Positions 1 to 7,802 of a stretch of DNA of 64,000 nt are shown here, in pieces. The translations under genes and the position numbers were made by a program. Under the pieces are notes generated by a model. That model was not told the DNA's origin and made no database searches. It was given only the letters and a program-made list of their open reading frames with translations. Origin of the DNA: Enterobacteriaceae endosymbiont of Donacia sparganii. GTDB taxonomy: Bacteria > Pseudomonadota > Gammaproteobacteria > Enterobacterales > Enterobacteriaceae. Position 1 is the stretch's first letter; the number at the start of each line of letters is the position of its first letter. The stretch covers positions 5,290-69,289 of the forward strand of contig NZ_CP046196.1 of assembly GCF_012569045.1 (NCBI RefSeq). The letters run 5' to 3'.

Positions 1-46
1 GTTTAGATTTAACTATTAATTATTTTAATAATTTAATAAAATATAA

Positions 47-163
47 TCCTGGTATAAATAACGCAATGGTACCACCTGAATCCATTCCGAACTCAGAAGT
101 GAAACGTTGTAGTGCCGATGGTAGTGTGAGGTCTCCTCATGTGAGAGTAGGAAAATACCAGGA
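47..163 (+). rRNA. rrf: 5S ribosomal RNA
   Basis: The central block (CCGAACTCAGAAGTGAAAC, then GTAGTGCCGATGGTAGTGTG) matches enterobacterial 5S rRNA almost base for base. The ends pair as helix I: TCCTGGTA at 47-54 with TACCAGGA at 156-163. Length is about 117 nt, normal for 5S. It is followed after 20 nt by murB, the same neighbour as at E. coli rrnB, so the window probably opens just downstream of a 23S gene. The exact ends after processing are inferred from the pairing. Confidence 0.95.
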
Positions 164-183
164 TAAAAAATATATAAATAAAA

Positions 184-1224
184 ATGGTTTACTGTAATTA
201 TCCATTAAAAAAATTAAATACTTTTAATCTTAATATTAATGCTAATAAAGTTGTAAAAGTTAAAGAATTACAACAATTATGCAAATTATGGCAAAAATAT
301 AAAAAAAAATATCTTCCATGTTTAATATTAGGAGATGGAAGTAATATTTTATTTTTAAAAAATTTTTATGGTCTTGTTATTATTAATAGAATTAAAGGTA
401 TATATATAAATGAATCTAAAAAATATTGGAATTTACATGTAAATTCTGGAGAAAATTGGCATAAATTAGTAGAATTTACAATTAAAAAAAAAATTTATGG
501 TTTAGAAAATTTAGCATTAATACCTGGACGTGTAGGTTCAGCGCCAATACAAAATATAGGAGCTTATGGATCTAGTATAAAAGATTTTTGTCAATATGTA
601 GATATTATTAATCCAATTAATAAAAAAATAAAGAGGATTAATAAAAAAAAATGTAAATTTCAATATAGAAATAGTATTTTTAAACATAACAACTATAAAA
701 ATTATGTAATAATTTCTGTAGGATTATCTCTTTCTAAAAAATGGATTCCAAATTTAAATTATAATGATTTAAAACATTTAAAATCTAATATTACTCCTCA
801 AAAAATTTTTAATTATATTTGTAATATTAGAAAAAAAAAAATCCCTCATCCAAAAATTTATGGTAATGCAGGTAGTTTTTTTAAAAATCCAATTATATCT
901 CCTAAATTAGGATTTAAATTATTAAAAATATTTCCTGATATACCTTTTTCTTTAGAAAATAATTATTTTAAATTATCTGCAGGATGGTTAATTGATAAAT
1001 GTAAATTTAAAGGATATATAAGAAAAGGTGTTATGGTCCATTCTAAACAAGCTTTAATACTGTTAAATAAATTTAATAATTCATCAGGTATGAACATACT
1101 ACAATTGGCTATTAAAATACATAATACAGTAGGAAAAAAATTTGGAATTTGGTTAGAACCAGAAGTAAAAATTATAAATAGTTATGGGATAGTTAATCCA
1201 TATATTTTTTTTAAAAAAAATTAA
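184..1224 (+). CDS. murB: UDP-N-acetylenolpyruvoylglucosamine reductase MurB
   Basis: MurB is the cytoplasmic flavoenzyme that uses NADPH to reduce UDP-GlcNAc-enolpyruvate to UDP-MurNAc, the second committed step of murein synthesis. At 346 aa it matches the E. coli form (342 aa). Family signatures are visible: LILGDGSN in the FAD-binding domain, ENLALIPG, QNIGAYG, the catalytic Arg in YRNSIFKH, the proton-donor Ser in GNAGSFFKNP, and the catalytic Glu in WLEPEV near the C-terminus. It follows the 5S gene as at E. coli rrnB, but birA, its usual downstream partner, is absent and aroQ converges on it instead. The ATG at 184 places NTF of the N-terminus where the family has it. No clear Shine-Dalgarno sequence precedes it. 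Confidence 0.97.
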   Translation: MVYCNYPLKKLNTFNLNINANKVVKVKELQQLCKLWQKYKKKYLPCLILGDGSNILFLKNFYGLVIINRIKGIYINESKKYWNLHVNSGENWHKLVEFTIKKKIYGLENLALIPGRVGSAPIQNIGAYGSSIKDFCQYVDIINPINKKIKRINKKKCKFQYRNSIFKHNNYKNYVIISVGLSLSKKWIPNLNYNDLKHLKSNITPQKIFNYICNIRKKKIPHPKIYGNAGSFFKNPIISPKLGFKLLKIFPDIPFSLENNYFKLSAGWLIDKCKFKGYIRKGVMVHSKQALILLNKFNNSSGMNILQLAIKIHNTVGKKFGIWLEPEVKIINSYGIVNPYIFFKKN

Positions 1225-1262
1225 AACATAATACTTAATGTTATTGAGATAATAATTAATAA

Positions 1263-1712
1263 TTAATTAAATAATCTTTTAAAAATGACTTTTAAAGCTA
1301 AAATATAGCCATATGTTCCTAATCCTAAAATTATTCCACTAGAAATATCCGAAAAAAATGATTTTTTTCTAAAATTTTCTCTTTTGTATATATTTGTAAT
1401 ATGTATTTCTATAAAAGGTATATTAATTGCTAATAAAGTATCACGTAAAGCAATACTGGTATGAGTAAAAGAAGCTGGATTTAAAATAATATAATTAATT
1501 TGATTTTTATATTGAACTAAATAATTAATTAATTGATGTTCTGCATTAGATTGATAATGACTTAATTTACAACATTTTTTTTCAGCTTTTTTATATAAAA
1601 TATTTATGACATCATCTAAAGATGTATTTCCATATATTTTAGGTTCTCTAGTACCTAAAAGATTTAAATTAGGACCATTTAAAACTAAAATATGATATTT
1701 TTTTTTTTTCAT
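1263..1712 (-). CDS. aroQ: type II 3-dehydroquinate dehydratase AroQ
   Basis: AroQ converts 3-dehydroquinate to 3-dehydroshikimate in the shikimate route to aromatic amino acids. It is the small dodecameric type II enzyme, not the AroD type used by E. coli. Length 149 aa is normal. Motifs: LNGPNLNLLGTREP near the N-terminus, the catalytic Tyr in KIYG (Tyr27), the His of NPASFTHTS (His84), the IEIHITN block (His104), and the Arg-rich KRENFRK stretch. It lies between convergent murB and divergent mreB. In some enterobacteria aroQ lies near mreB ahead of accBC, so this may be a remnant of that order with accBC removed (inference). Confidence 0.96.
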   Translation of the reverse strand: MKKKKYHILVLNGPNLNLLGTREPKIYGNTSLDDVINILYKKAEKKCCKLSHYQSNAEHQLINYLVQYKNQINYIILNPASFTHTSIALRDTLLAINIPFIEIHITNIYKRENFRKKSFFSDISSGIILGLGTYGYILALKVIFKRLFN

Positions 1713-1890
1713 TATTTGAATATTTACTTATTTAAGTTAAAATATTTATTTAATAATATATTAATCTTTTTTGTTTTACAAAGTAAATAAAATTTTAAAT
1801 TTTTTATTTATAATAAACAATTTATTTATTATACAGATAATGTTATTATTTATTAATATAATGAATTTGATTTAATTAAAATAACTATAA

Positions 1891-2958
<1,068 letters not shown>

Positions 2959-2983
2959 ATTACAATTTTAAGATAATATATTT

Positions 2984-3799
2984 ATGAAATTAATTTTTAA
3001 TAAAAAACCTATTTTTAAATTTAGAATAATTATTACAATAATAATTTCTATAGTAATTATATTTACAGATATATATTCTAATTTTTTTATAAATATAAGA
3101 TACTATGTTAATAGTAAAATTAGTCCTATTTATTTTATAATAAATAAACCATTTTTTATATATAAAAATATATCAAATTATTTTATTAAATATCATTTCT
3201 TACAAAAACAAAATAAGTATTTTTTTAATAAAATATTACAACAAAATGTTAAATTATATAATTTAGAAAAAATTAAATATCAAAATAATAATTTAAGAAA
3301 AATTTTACGATTACCAATTATAAAAGAAAGAAAATATATATTAGCAGAAATAATACCTGTTATTTTTCCTATACATACAGGATTAATATTTATTAATAAA
3401 GGATTAAAAGACAATATAAAACAAGGTACAATAGTACTTAATGATCAAGGTGTTGTAGGACAAGTAATATCAAGTACAAATAAAAGTAGTCAAGTTTTAT
3501 TAGTTTGTAATAAAAAAATTTCTTTACCAGTACAAATACAGAATAGTGATATTAAATTCATAATTAATGGTAATGGATGTACAAAAAATTTACAATCTGA
3601 ATATCTTTCTACAGATATTAATGTTAATAAAGGAGATATAATAATTACTTCTGGATTAGATGAAGAATACCCTAGAGGATATCCTGTAGGTGTAATAACT
3701 AATATATTTTTTGAAAAAGAAAAAAATTTCAATATAATATTCGTTAAACCATTTATGCAAATAGAAAAAATAAAATATTTATTATTATTAATAAATTAG
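2984..3799 (+). CDS. mreC: rod-shape-determining protein MreC
   Basis: MreC is the bitopic inner-membrane protein whose periplasmic domain links MreB and MreD to the elongation synthases. One membrane segment lies near residues 12-32, followed by a Lys/Asn-rich coiled-coil-like stretch (about 60-105) and the beta-rich periplasmic core, with GLIFINKGLKDNIKQGTIVLND and GLDEEYPRGYPVGVI as recognisable blocks. At 271 aa it is shorter than E. coli MreC (367 aa): the low-complexity C-terminal tail is missing, as in other reduced genomes. It lies 25 nt after mreB and 9 nt before mreD, so it is almost certainly in one operon. Confidence 0.95.
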   Translation: MKLIFNKKPIFKFRIIITIIISIVIIFTDIYSNFFINIRYYVNSKISPIYFIINKPFFIYKNISNYFIKYHFLQKQNKYFFNKILQQNVKLYNLEKIKYQNNNLRKILRLPIIKERKYILAEIIPVIFPIHTGLIFINKGLKDNIKQGTIVLNDQGVVGQVISSTNKSSQVLLVCNKKISLPVQIQNSDIKFIINGNGCTKNLQSEYLSTDINVNKGDIIITSGLDEEYPRGYPVGVITNIFFEKEKNFNIIFVKPFMQIEKIKYLLLLIN

Positions 3800-3808
3800 A
3801 AATAAAAT

Positions 3809-4291
3809 ATGAAAAATTATTTTTTAAGATTATTTATTTATATAACATTTATAATATCATTATTTTTACAAATTATTTTTACTAAAAATAGTAATATTAT
3901 ATTACATATATCATGGTTAATATTAGTTTTAATTTATTGGATTATATCTTATCCTTATATAATAAATATTATTACCAGTTTTTGTATAGGATTAATGATA
4001 GATTTTTTTACAAATTATATTTTAGGAGTACATAGCTTATTATTATGTATAATAACATATTTTTTATCATATAATTATAAATTAATTACAAATTTTAATA
4101 TAATATGTAAATCATTATTAATAATTTTTATTTTATTTACTATAAATATAGTAGTTTATTATATAAATAATATTAATTATAGTTATTTAAACTTATTTTA
4201 CCAAACTATTTTAAATAGTTGTATATGGATTATAATTTATTTTTTTATGGATAAAATTTATTATAAATGTAAAAATTATTTTTTTATATAA
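3809..4291 (+). CDS. mreD: rod-shape-determining membrane protein MreD
   Basis: This is a small polytopic inner-membrane protein of the elongasome, 160 aa against 162 in E. coli. The sequence is nearly all hydrophobic, with about five transmembrane segments and few conserved residues. IGLMIDFFTNYILGVHSLLL matches the family core (GLxxDxxxGxxxG-like). The main support is position as third gene of mreBCD, 9 nt after mreC, plus length and topology. The stop codon abuts a strong hairpin that ends the operon. Confidence 0.92.
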   Translation: MKNYFLRLFIYITFIISLFLQIIFTKNSNIILHISWLILVLIYWIISYPYIINIITSFCIGLMIDFFTNYILGVHSLLLCIITYFLSYNYKLITNFNIICKSLLIIFILFTINIVVYYINNINYSYLNLFYQTILNSCIWIIIYFFMDKIYYKCKNYFFI

Positions 4292-4324
4292 AAAAAACAT
4301 TATCTTTTTAAGATAATGTTTTTT
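4292..4324. terminator. bidirectional Rho-independent terminator between mreD and tusE
   Basis: A perfect 15-bp inverted repeat (4292-4306 with 4310-4324) encloses a TTT triloop. The arms start and end in A6/T6 runs, so a transcript from either side gives a hairpin followed by a U tract. It sits directly after the mreD stop and just beyond the convergent tusE stop. Termination function is inferred from structure and position. Confidence 0.85.
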
Positions 4325-4348
4325 AAAAAAAAATATTATTATAATTAA

Positions 4349-4651
4349 TTATAAACAAATATCATTTTTTGGTAATCCAGCAATTTTTGAAGCTTGCTTT
4401 ATAGATCCATTGGGAAATAAATTAAATAAAATAACACTATTCCAGTTTATATTTTTATATTTTTTCTTTAATACATTAATTAACATACGTAAATTAGGAT
4501 GTGTATCATATTTTAAATAAATAAAACGTAATGTATGTATTATTTTCCAATGATTAGGAGTTAAAATAATATTTTCTGTAAGTGCAATCTTAATTGCTAT
4601 TTTTTCATTCCATGAATTATATATATTTTTTTTTTTATATAATAAATACAT
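4349..4651 (-). CDS. tusE: sulfurtransferase TusE (DsrC family)
   Basis: TusE is the last carrier of the Tus sulfur relay (IscS, TusA, TusBCD, TusE, MnmA) that thiolates U34 of the Glu, Lys and Gln tRNAs. The 100 aa protein (E. coli 109) has the DsrC pattern: LTPNHWKIIHTLRFIYLKYDTHPNLRML in the middle, LFPNGSIKQASKIAGLPK near the end, and the conserved penultimate Cys (Cys99, in DICL) that carries the persulfide. TusA is encoded at 18385-18636; TusBCD and MnmA are not in this window. The N-terminus is somewhat shortened and diverged. Confidence 0.93.
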   Translation of the reverse strand: MYLLYKKKNIYNSWNEKIAIKIALTENIILTPNHWKIIHTLRFIYLKYDTHPNLRMLINVLKKKYKNINWNSVILFNLFPNGSIKQASKIAGLPKNDICL

Positions 4652-4681
4652 TTTTTATAATTATGATATTTAACCTAAAAT

Positions 4682-4766
4682 AGGAGGAAGAGAGATTCGA
4701 ACTCTCGAATAGTTTCCTATTTCCGGTTTTCAAGACCGGTGCCTTCAACCTCTCGGCCATTCCTCC
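4682..4766 (-). tRNA. serT: tRNA-Ser (anticodon UGA)
   Basis: Read on the minus strand this folds as a class II tRNA. The acceptor is GGAGGAA/TTCCTCC, the anticodon loop is CTTGAAA with UGA at 34-36, and the long variable arm is ATAG-GAAA-CTAT. The T arm is GAGAG-TTCGAAT-CTCTC. The sequence tracks E. coli serT closely. The base in the discriminator position reads U (complement of A at 4682), whereas serine tRNAs normally carry G73. CCA is not encoded. Confidence 0.94.
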
Positions 4767-4861
4767 ATTTTTATATTTAAAATTATATTTTATTATGTGT
4801 ATAATAATATATTTTATAAAAAAATTAAAGTAAATATTTTAAATAATTAATTATTACAAAT

Positions 4862-5725
4862 ATGAAAAATAATAATTTTAAATTAGGTAATTTATATATT
4901 ATAGCTACACCAATAGGTAATTATGATGATATAAGTAAAAGAGCTTTAATAATTTTAAATAAAGTAGATTATATTTTAGCAGAAGATACTAGAAAAACAG
5001 GACTTTTATTAAAATATTTTAATATTAAAAAAAAATTATATTCATATTATGAATATAATGAAAAAAAAAAAGCAAATTTTTTTTTAGAAAAAATTATAAA
5101 AGGATTAAATCTAGGATTAGTTTCAGATTCAGGAACACCATTAATTAATGATCCTGGATATAGGATAATACAATTATGTCGTGAAAAATATATTAATATT
5201 AAAATTATACCTATTCCAGGACCATGTGCCGCTATTTTAGCATTAATTTCATCAGGTTTACCAACAAATAAATTTTGTTATGAAGGTTTTTTACCCCATA
5301 AAAAAAATAAAAGAATTAAAAGATTAAATGAATTAAAAAAAGAATATAGAACATTAATTATTTATGAGTCGACACATAGATTATTAAAATGTTTATATGA
5401 TATAAAAAAAATTTTTGGTAAAAATAGATATATAGTTCTTGCTAGAGAATTAACAAAAAAATGGGAAAATATATATGGAAGTAATATTTCTAATTTAATA
5501 AAATGGATTAAATTAGATTTAAATCGATTAAAAGGAGAAATAGTTTTAATTATTAAAGGATATATTTCTTATAGTATTAATGATGAACTCTCTCCTAAAA
5601 TTATCAAAACATTTTTAAATTTAAAAAAAGAATTATCAACAAAAAAAGCAATTAATATAACTTCTGATATTTTTTCTGTTAAAAAAAATTTATTATATAA
5701 ATTTTATATAAAAAATAAATATTAA
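4862..5725 (+). CDS. rsmI: 16S rRNA (cytidine1402-2'-O)-methyltransferase RsmI
   Basis: RsmI methylates the ribose of C1402 in the decoding centre, using SAM. The 287 aa length matches the E. coli enzyme (286 aa). Tetrapyrrole-methylase-fold motifs are clear: LYIIATPIGNYDDIS at the N-terminus, LAEDTRKTG, GLVSDSGTPLINDPG, the proline-rich IPIPGPCAAI, GFLPHK, and ESTHRL. It sits directly upstream of rnpB, the same pairing as in E. coli, although there the two genes diverge. No Shine-Dalgarno sequence is obvious; the ATG sets the family-typical start about 10 residues before LYIIATP. Confidence 0.96.
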   Translation: MKNNNFKLGNLYIIATPIGNYDDISKRALIILNKVDYILAEDTRKTGLLLKYFNIKKKLYSYYEYNEKKKANFFLEKIIKGLNLGLVSDSGTPLINDPGYRIIQLCREKYINIKIIPIPGPCAAILALISSGLPTNKFCYEGFLPHKKNKRIKRLNELKKEYRTLIIYESTHRLLKCLYDIKKIFGKNRYIVLARELTKKWENIYGSNISNLIKWIKLDLNRLKGEIVLIIKGYISYSINDELSPKIIKTFLNLKKELSTKKAINITSDIFSVKKNLLYKFYIKNKY

Positions 5726-5748
5726 TTAGACCTTTAATAGTATATAAT
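5720..5748 (+). promoter_or_regulatory. candidate rnpB promoter
   Basis: A perfect -10 hexamer TATAAT at 5743-5748 lies 9 nt before the first base of the P1 helix of RNase P RNA (5757), the expected spacing. The matching -35 position (5720-5725, TATTAA) is poor. Such A/T hexamers are common in this genome, so the call rests on spacing to the mature RNA end. Confidence 0.45.
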
Positions 5749-5756
5749 ATATTTTT

Positions 5757-6113
5757 AAAATTAATTAAAACAGTCGCTTTTATTTATTTAATAAAAGAGG
5801 AAAGTCCGGACTCCATAGGGTATGGTGCCAGGTAATTACTGGGAAGTTAAAACTTACGAATAGTGCAACAGAAAAAATACCGCCATATTTATTATATAAA
5901 TATAAAATATGGTAAGGGTGAAAAGGTATGGTAAAAGCATACCGGTATGTTAGCAATAACATATGTCAATGTAAACTCCACCAGGAGCAAGGCTAAATAA
6001 GGTTAGTATAACCCGTACATATTAAAACCTGGGTAAGCCGCTTGAAATAATAAGTGATTATTATTCTAGATAAATGACTGTTCTAGACAGAATCCGGCTT
6101 AAAAATTAATTTT
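5757..6113 (+). ncRNA. rnpB: RNase P RNA (bacterial class A)
   Basis: This is the catalytic RNA that trims tRNA 5' leaders. Universally conserved parts are present: GAGGAAAGTCCGGACTCC, CATAGGGTATGGTGCCAGG, GTGCAACAGAAA, GTAAGGGTGAAA, GTAAACTCCACCAGGAGC and the closing ACAGAATCCGGCTTA. The ends pair as P1 (AAAATTAATT at 5757-5766 with AATTAATTTT at 6104-6113), and CAGTCGC near the start fits P2 with the TGACTG region. Length of about 357 nt is close to the E. coli RNA (377 nt). Peripheral helices are A/T-rich and shortened. An antisense open frame inside it is not a gene. Confidence 0.96.
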
Positions 6114-6122
6114 AAAATATCT

Positions 6123-6159
6123 AGCATAATTTTTTTCTTTAAAAGAAAAAAATTATGCT
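6123..6159. terminator. bidirectional terminator between rnpB and folD
   Basis: An 18-bp inverted repeat (about 6123-6140 with 6142-6159) is built on GCATAATTTTTTTC and its complement. On the plus strand it ends in CTTTTT after rnpB. On the minus strand it includes the folD stop codon (6153-6155) and ends the folD transcript. Function is inferred from structure and convergent position. Confidence 0.7.
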
Positions 6160-7001
6160 TTTTCATAGGAAAATAAAATATTTTGCATTAAGGTAGCTAC
6201 CGTAATAGGACCTATCCCCCCAGGTACCGGAGTAATATAAGAAGCTCTTTTTTTAGCAGTATGAAAATCAATATCTCCTACAATTTGGTTTTTATTAATC
6301 CTATTAATCCCTACATCTATTACAATAGCTCCTATTTTAATCCAATTTCCTGGTATAAAATTAGGTTTACCAACCGCAACTATTAACAAATCAGCATATT
6401 TTATATAATGTTGTAAATTTTTCGTAAAACGATGTGTAATAGTAATTGTACATCCTGTTAATAATAATTCCATTGCCATTGGTCTACCTACTATATTAGA
6501 AGCACCTACTATTACTGCATTTAAACCATGTGTATTAACTTTATAATATTTTAATAATCTTAATATGCCTAAAGAAGTACAAGGACGTAATAAAGGAGCT
6601 CTTTGACATAAACGACCTATATTATAGGGATGAAAACCATCTACATCTTTTTTAGGATGTATTTTTTCTAATATTTTTATTATATTAATTTTTTTAGGTA
6701 ATGGTAATTGAATTAAAATTCCATCAATATATTTATTTTTGTTTAAAAAATTAATAATATTAATTATTTTTTTTTCACTAATATTTTGAGGTAAATTATA
6801 ATTATAGTAAGAAAATCCTAATTTATTACAAATTTTTAATTTATTTTTAATATAAATTTTAGATATTGGATTATTTCCTACTAAAATTACTCCTAATCCA
6901 GGTTTCCTTTTTCTATTTAATAAAATATTTTGCATTTTTTGATAAATTTTTATATATATTTTTTTAGCAATAATATGTCCATTAATAATTTTAGCATTCA
7001 T
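6153..7001 (-). CDS. folD: bifunctional methylene-THF dehydrogenase / cyclohydrolase FolD
   Basis: FolD interconverts 5,10-methylene-, methenyl- and 10-formyl-tetrahydrofolate, feeding formyl-Met-tRNA and purine synthesis. Motifs: [20 protein letters not shown] with the catalytic Lys, [46 protein letters not shown] in the NADP-binding domain, and the C-terminal [18 protein letters not shown]. The start chosen is the ATG at 7001, because [14 protein letters not shown] aligns with the E. coli start MAAKIIDGKTIAQQ. That gives 282 aa (E. coli 288). An upstream in-frame ATG at 7016 would add five residues. The stop lies inside the shared terminator hairpin. Confidence 0.96.
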   Translation of the reverse strand: MNAKIINGHIIAKKIYIKIYQKMQNILLNRKRKPGLGVILVGNNPISKIYIKNKLKICNKLGFSYYNYNLPQNISEKKIINIINFLNKNKYIDGILIQLPLPKKINIIKILEKIHPKKDVDGFHPYNIGRLCQRAPLLRPCTSLGILRLLKYYKVNTHGLNAVIVGASNIVGRPMAMELLLTGCTITITHRFTKNLQHYIKYADLLIVAVGKPNFIPGNWIKIGAIVIDVGINRINKNQIVGDIDFHTAKKRASYITPVPGGIGPITVATLMQNILFSYEKA

Positions 7002-7042
7002 TTTTATATTACTCATTAATAAATAAAATTAATTTAATTAAT

Positions 7043-7071
7043 TTGAATATGTAATACAATAATGTTATTAT
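7043..7071 (+). promoter_or_regulatory. candidate promoter for tRNA-Arg(UCU)
   Basis: TTGAAT at 7043-7048 is followed after a 17-bp spacer by TATTAT at 7066-7071, predicting transcription start about 10 nt before the tRNA at 7088. The match to the sigma-70 consensus is 4/6 and 5/6. The call is supported by position in front of a stand-alone tRNA. Confidence 0.5.
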
Positions 7072-7087
7072 TACAAGTAGTAATTTT

Positions 7088-7161
7088 GCGCTCTTAGCTC
7101 AGTAGGATAGAGCAATAGCCTTCTAAGCTATTGGTCACAGGTTCGAATCCTGTAGAGCGCA
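7088..7161 (+). tRNA. argU: tRNA-Arg (anticodon UCU)
   Basis: Cloverleaf: acceptor GCGCTCT/AGAGCGC, D arm TAGCTCAGTAGGATAGAGC, anticodon stem ATAGC/GCTAT around CTTCTAA (UCU), T arm ACAGG-TTCGAAT-CCTGT, and discriminator A at 7161. It is very close to E. coli argU. It reads AGA/AGG, and AGA is the main Arg codon in this A+T-rich genome, so it is likely a heavily used tRNA. CCA is not encoded. Confidence 0.95.
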
Positions 7162-7481
7162 AAAATATTAAAAATATTATTTTTATTTAAAAAATAAAAA
7201 TTTCTATTTTATTAATTTTTTTATGACATATAATTAAGTTATTTTTACCAAATCAAAAATTAGATTTTAATGTTTTATTAAAATCTAATTTAAATAGATA
7301 ACCTACCTATATAAAATTAAAAATATTATTTTAAAATAAATTATAATAATTTATTTAATTATTTTTTTAATAAATAATAAAAATACTACTTTTAGTAAAA
7401 AGTAATATTAAAACTATTTGAAAAAATATTTTTTATTAAAAAAAATTTATTAATTTTTAGATAAAAAATTAAACTATTTAT
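7162..7481. other. 320-nt intergenic region with one long hairpin, otherwise nothing recognised
   Basis: This region lies between convergent tRNA-Arg(UCU) and tRNA-Lys. I see no open frame, tRNA or known RNA. The one clear structure is a perfect 15-bp inverted repeat at 7257-7271/7277-7291 with a GTTTT loop, containing AGATTTTAAT and its complement. It could end either tRNA transcript, although no long T run follows. The rest is A/T-rich and may be decayed gene remains. Confidence 0.5.
7257..7291. terminator. candidate hairpin terminator between convergent tRNA genes
   Basis: A perfect 15-bp stem (7257-7271 with 7277-7291) has a 5-nt loop. It lies roughly midway between tRNA-Arg(UCU) on the plus strand and tRNA-Lys on the minus strand. 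It lacks a strong U tract on either side, so termination is only inferred. Confidence 0.4.
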
Positions 7482-7554
7482 TGGGTCGTGCAGGATTTGA
7501 ACCTGCGACCAATTGATTAAAAGTCAACTGCTCTACCAACTGAGCTAACGACCC
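7482..7554 (-). tRNA. lysV: tRNA-Lys (anticodon UUU)
   Basis: Minus-strand cloverleaf: acceptor GGGTCGT/ACGACCC, D arm TAGCTCAGTTGGTAGAGC, anticodon loop CTTTTAA (UUU), T arm GCAGG-TTCAAAT-CCTGC, discriminator A. It is nearly identical to E. coli tRNA-Lys. Its U34 is a target of the thiolation relay to which TusA and TusE belong. It is downstream of tRNA-Val in one transcript, matching the E. coli val-lys cluster beside gltX. Confidence 0.96.
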
Positions 7555-7584
7555 ATATATATTATAAATATTTTATGAATTTTA

Positions 7585-7657
7585 TGGGTGATGACGGATT
7601 TGAACCGGCGACCCCCTCCTTGTAAAAGAGGTACTCTACCAACTGAGCTAATCACCC
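7585..7657 (-). tRNA. valU: tRNA-Val (anticodon UAC)
   Basis: Minus-strand cloverleaf: acceptor GGGTGAT/ATCACCC, D arm TAGCTCAGTTGGTAGAGT, anticodon loop TTTACAA (UAC), a GGGGTC variable region, T arm GCCGG-TTCAAAT-CCGTC, discriminator A. It tracks E. coli valU. It is divergent from gltX, the same arrangement as E. coli valUXY-lysV/gltX, reduced to one valine and one lysine tRNA. Confidence 0.96.
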
Positions 7658-7675
7658 AAAGTATAATTCTTATAT

Positions 7676-7704
7676 GCTATATTTTTTAATACTAAAATGT
7701 CAAT
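7676..7704 (-). promoter_or_regulatory. sigma-70 promoter for tRNA-Val/tRNA-Lys
   Basis: On the minus strand a perfect -35 box TTGACA (7699-7704) is separated by 17 bp from TATAGC (7676-7681), placing the start about 12 nt before tRNA-Val. A perfect TTGACA is rare in such A/T-rich DNA, which strengthens the call. Two adjacent tRNAs follow with no other promoter needed. Confidence 0.65.
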
Positions 7705-7802
7705 GTTTTTTATTAAAAAATATTTTAAATAAATATAATAATTCATATTATATACTAATATAATATTATTAATCTACATAAAAATAAAAAATTTTATATA
7801 CT

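Noticed and set aside
2984-4291. Treating short MreC and poorly conserved MreD as pseudogenes.
   Set aside because: Frames are open, order and spacing match mreBCD, and similar shortening occurs in other reduced genomes.
5780-5962. Open frame of 60 codons on the minus strand.
   Set aside because: It is antisense to the conserved core of RNase P RNA.
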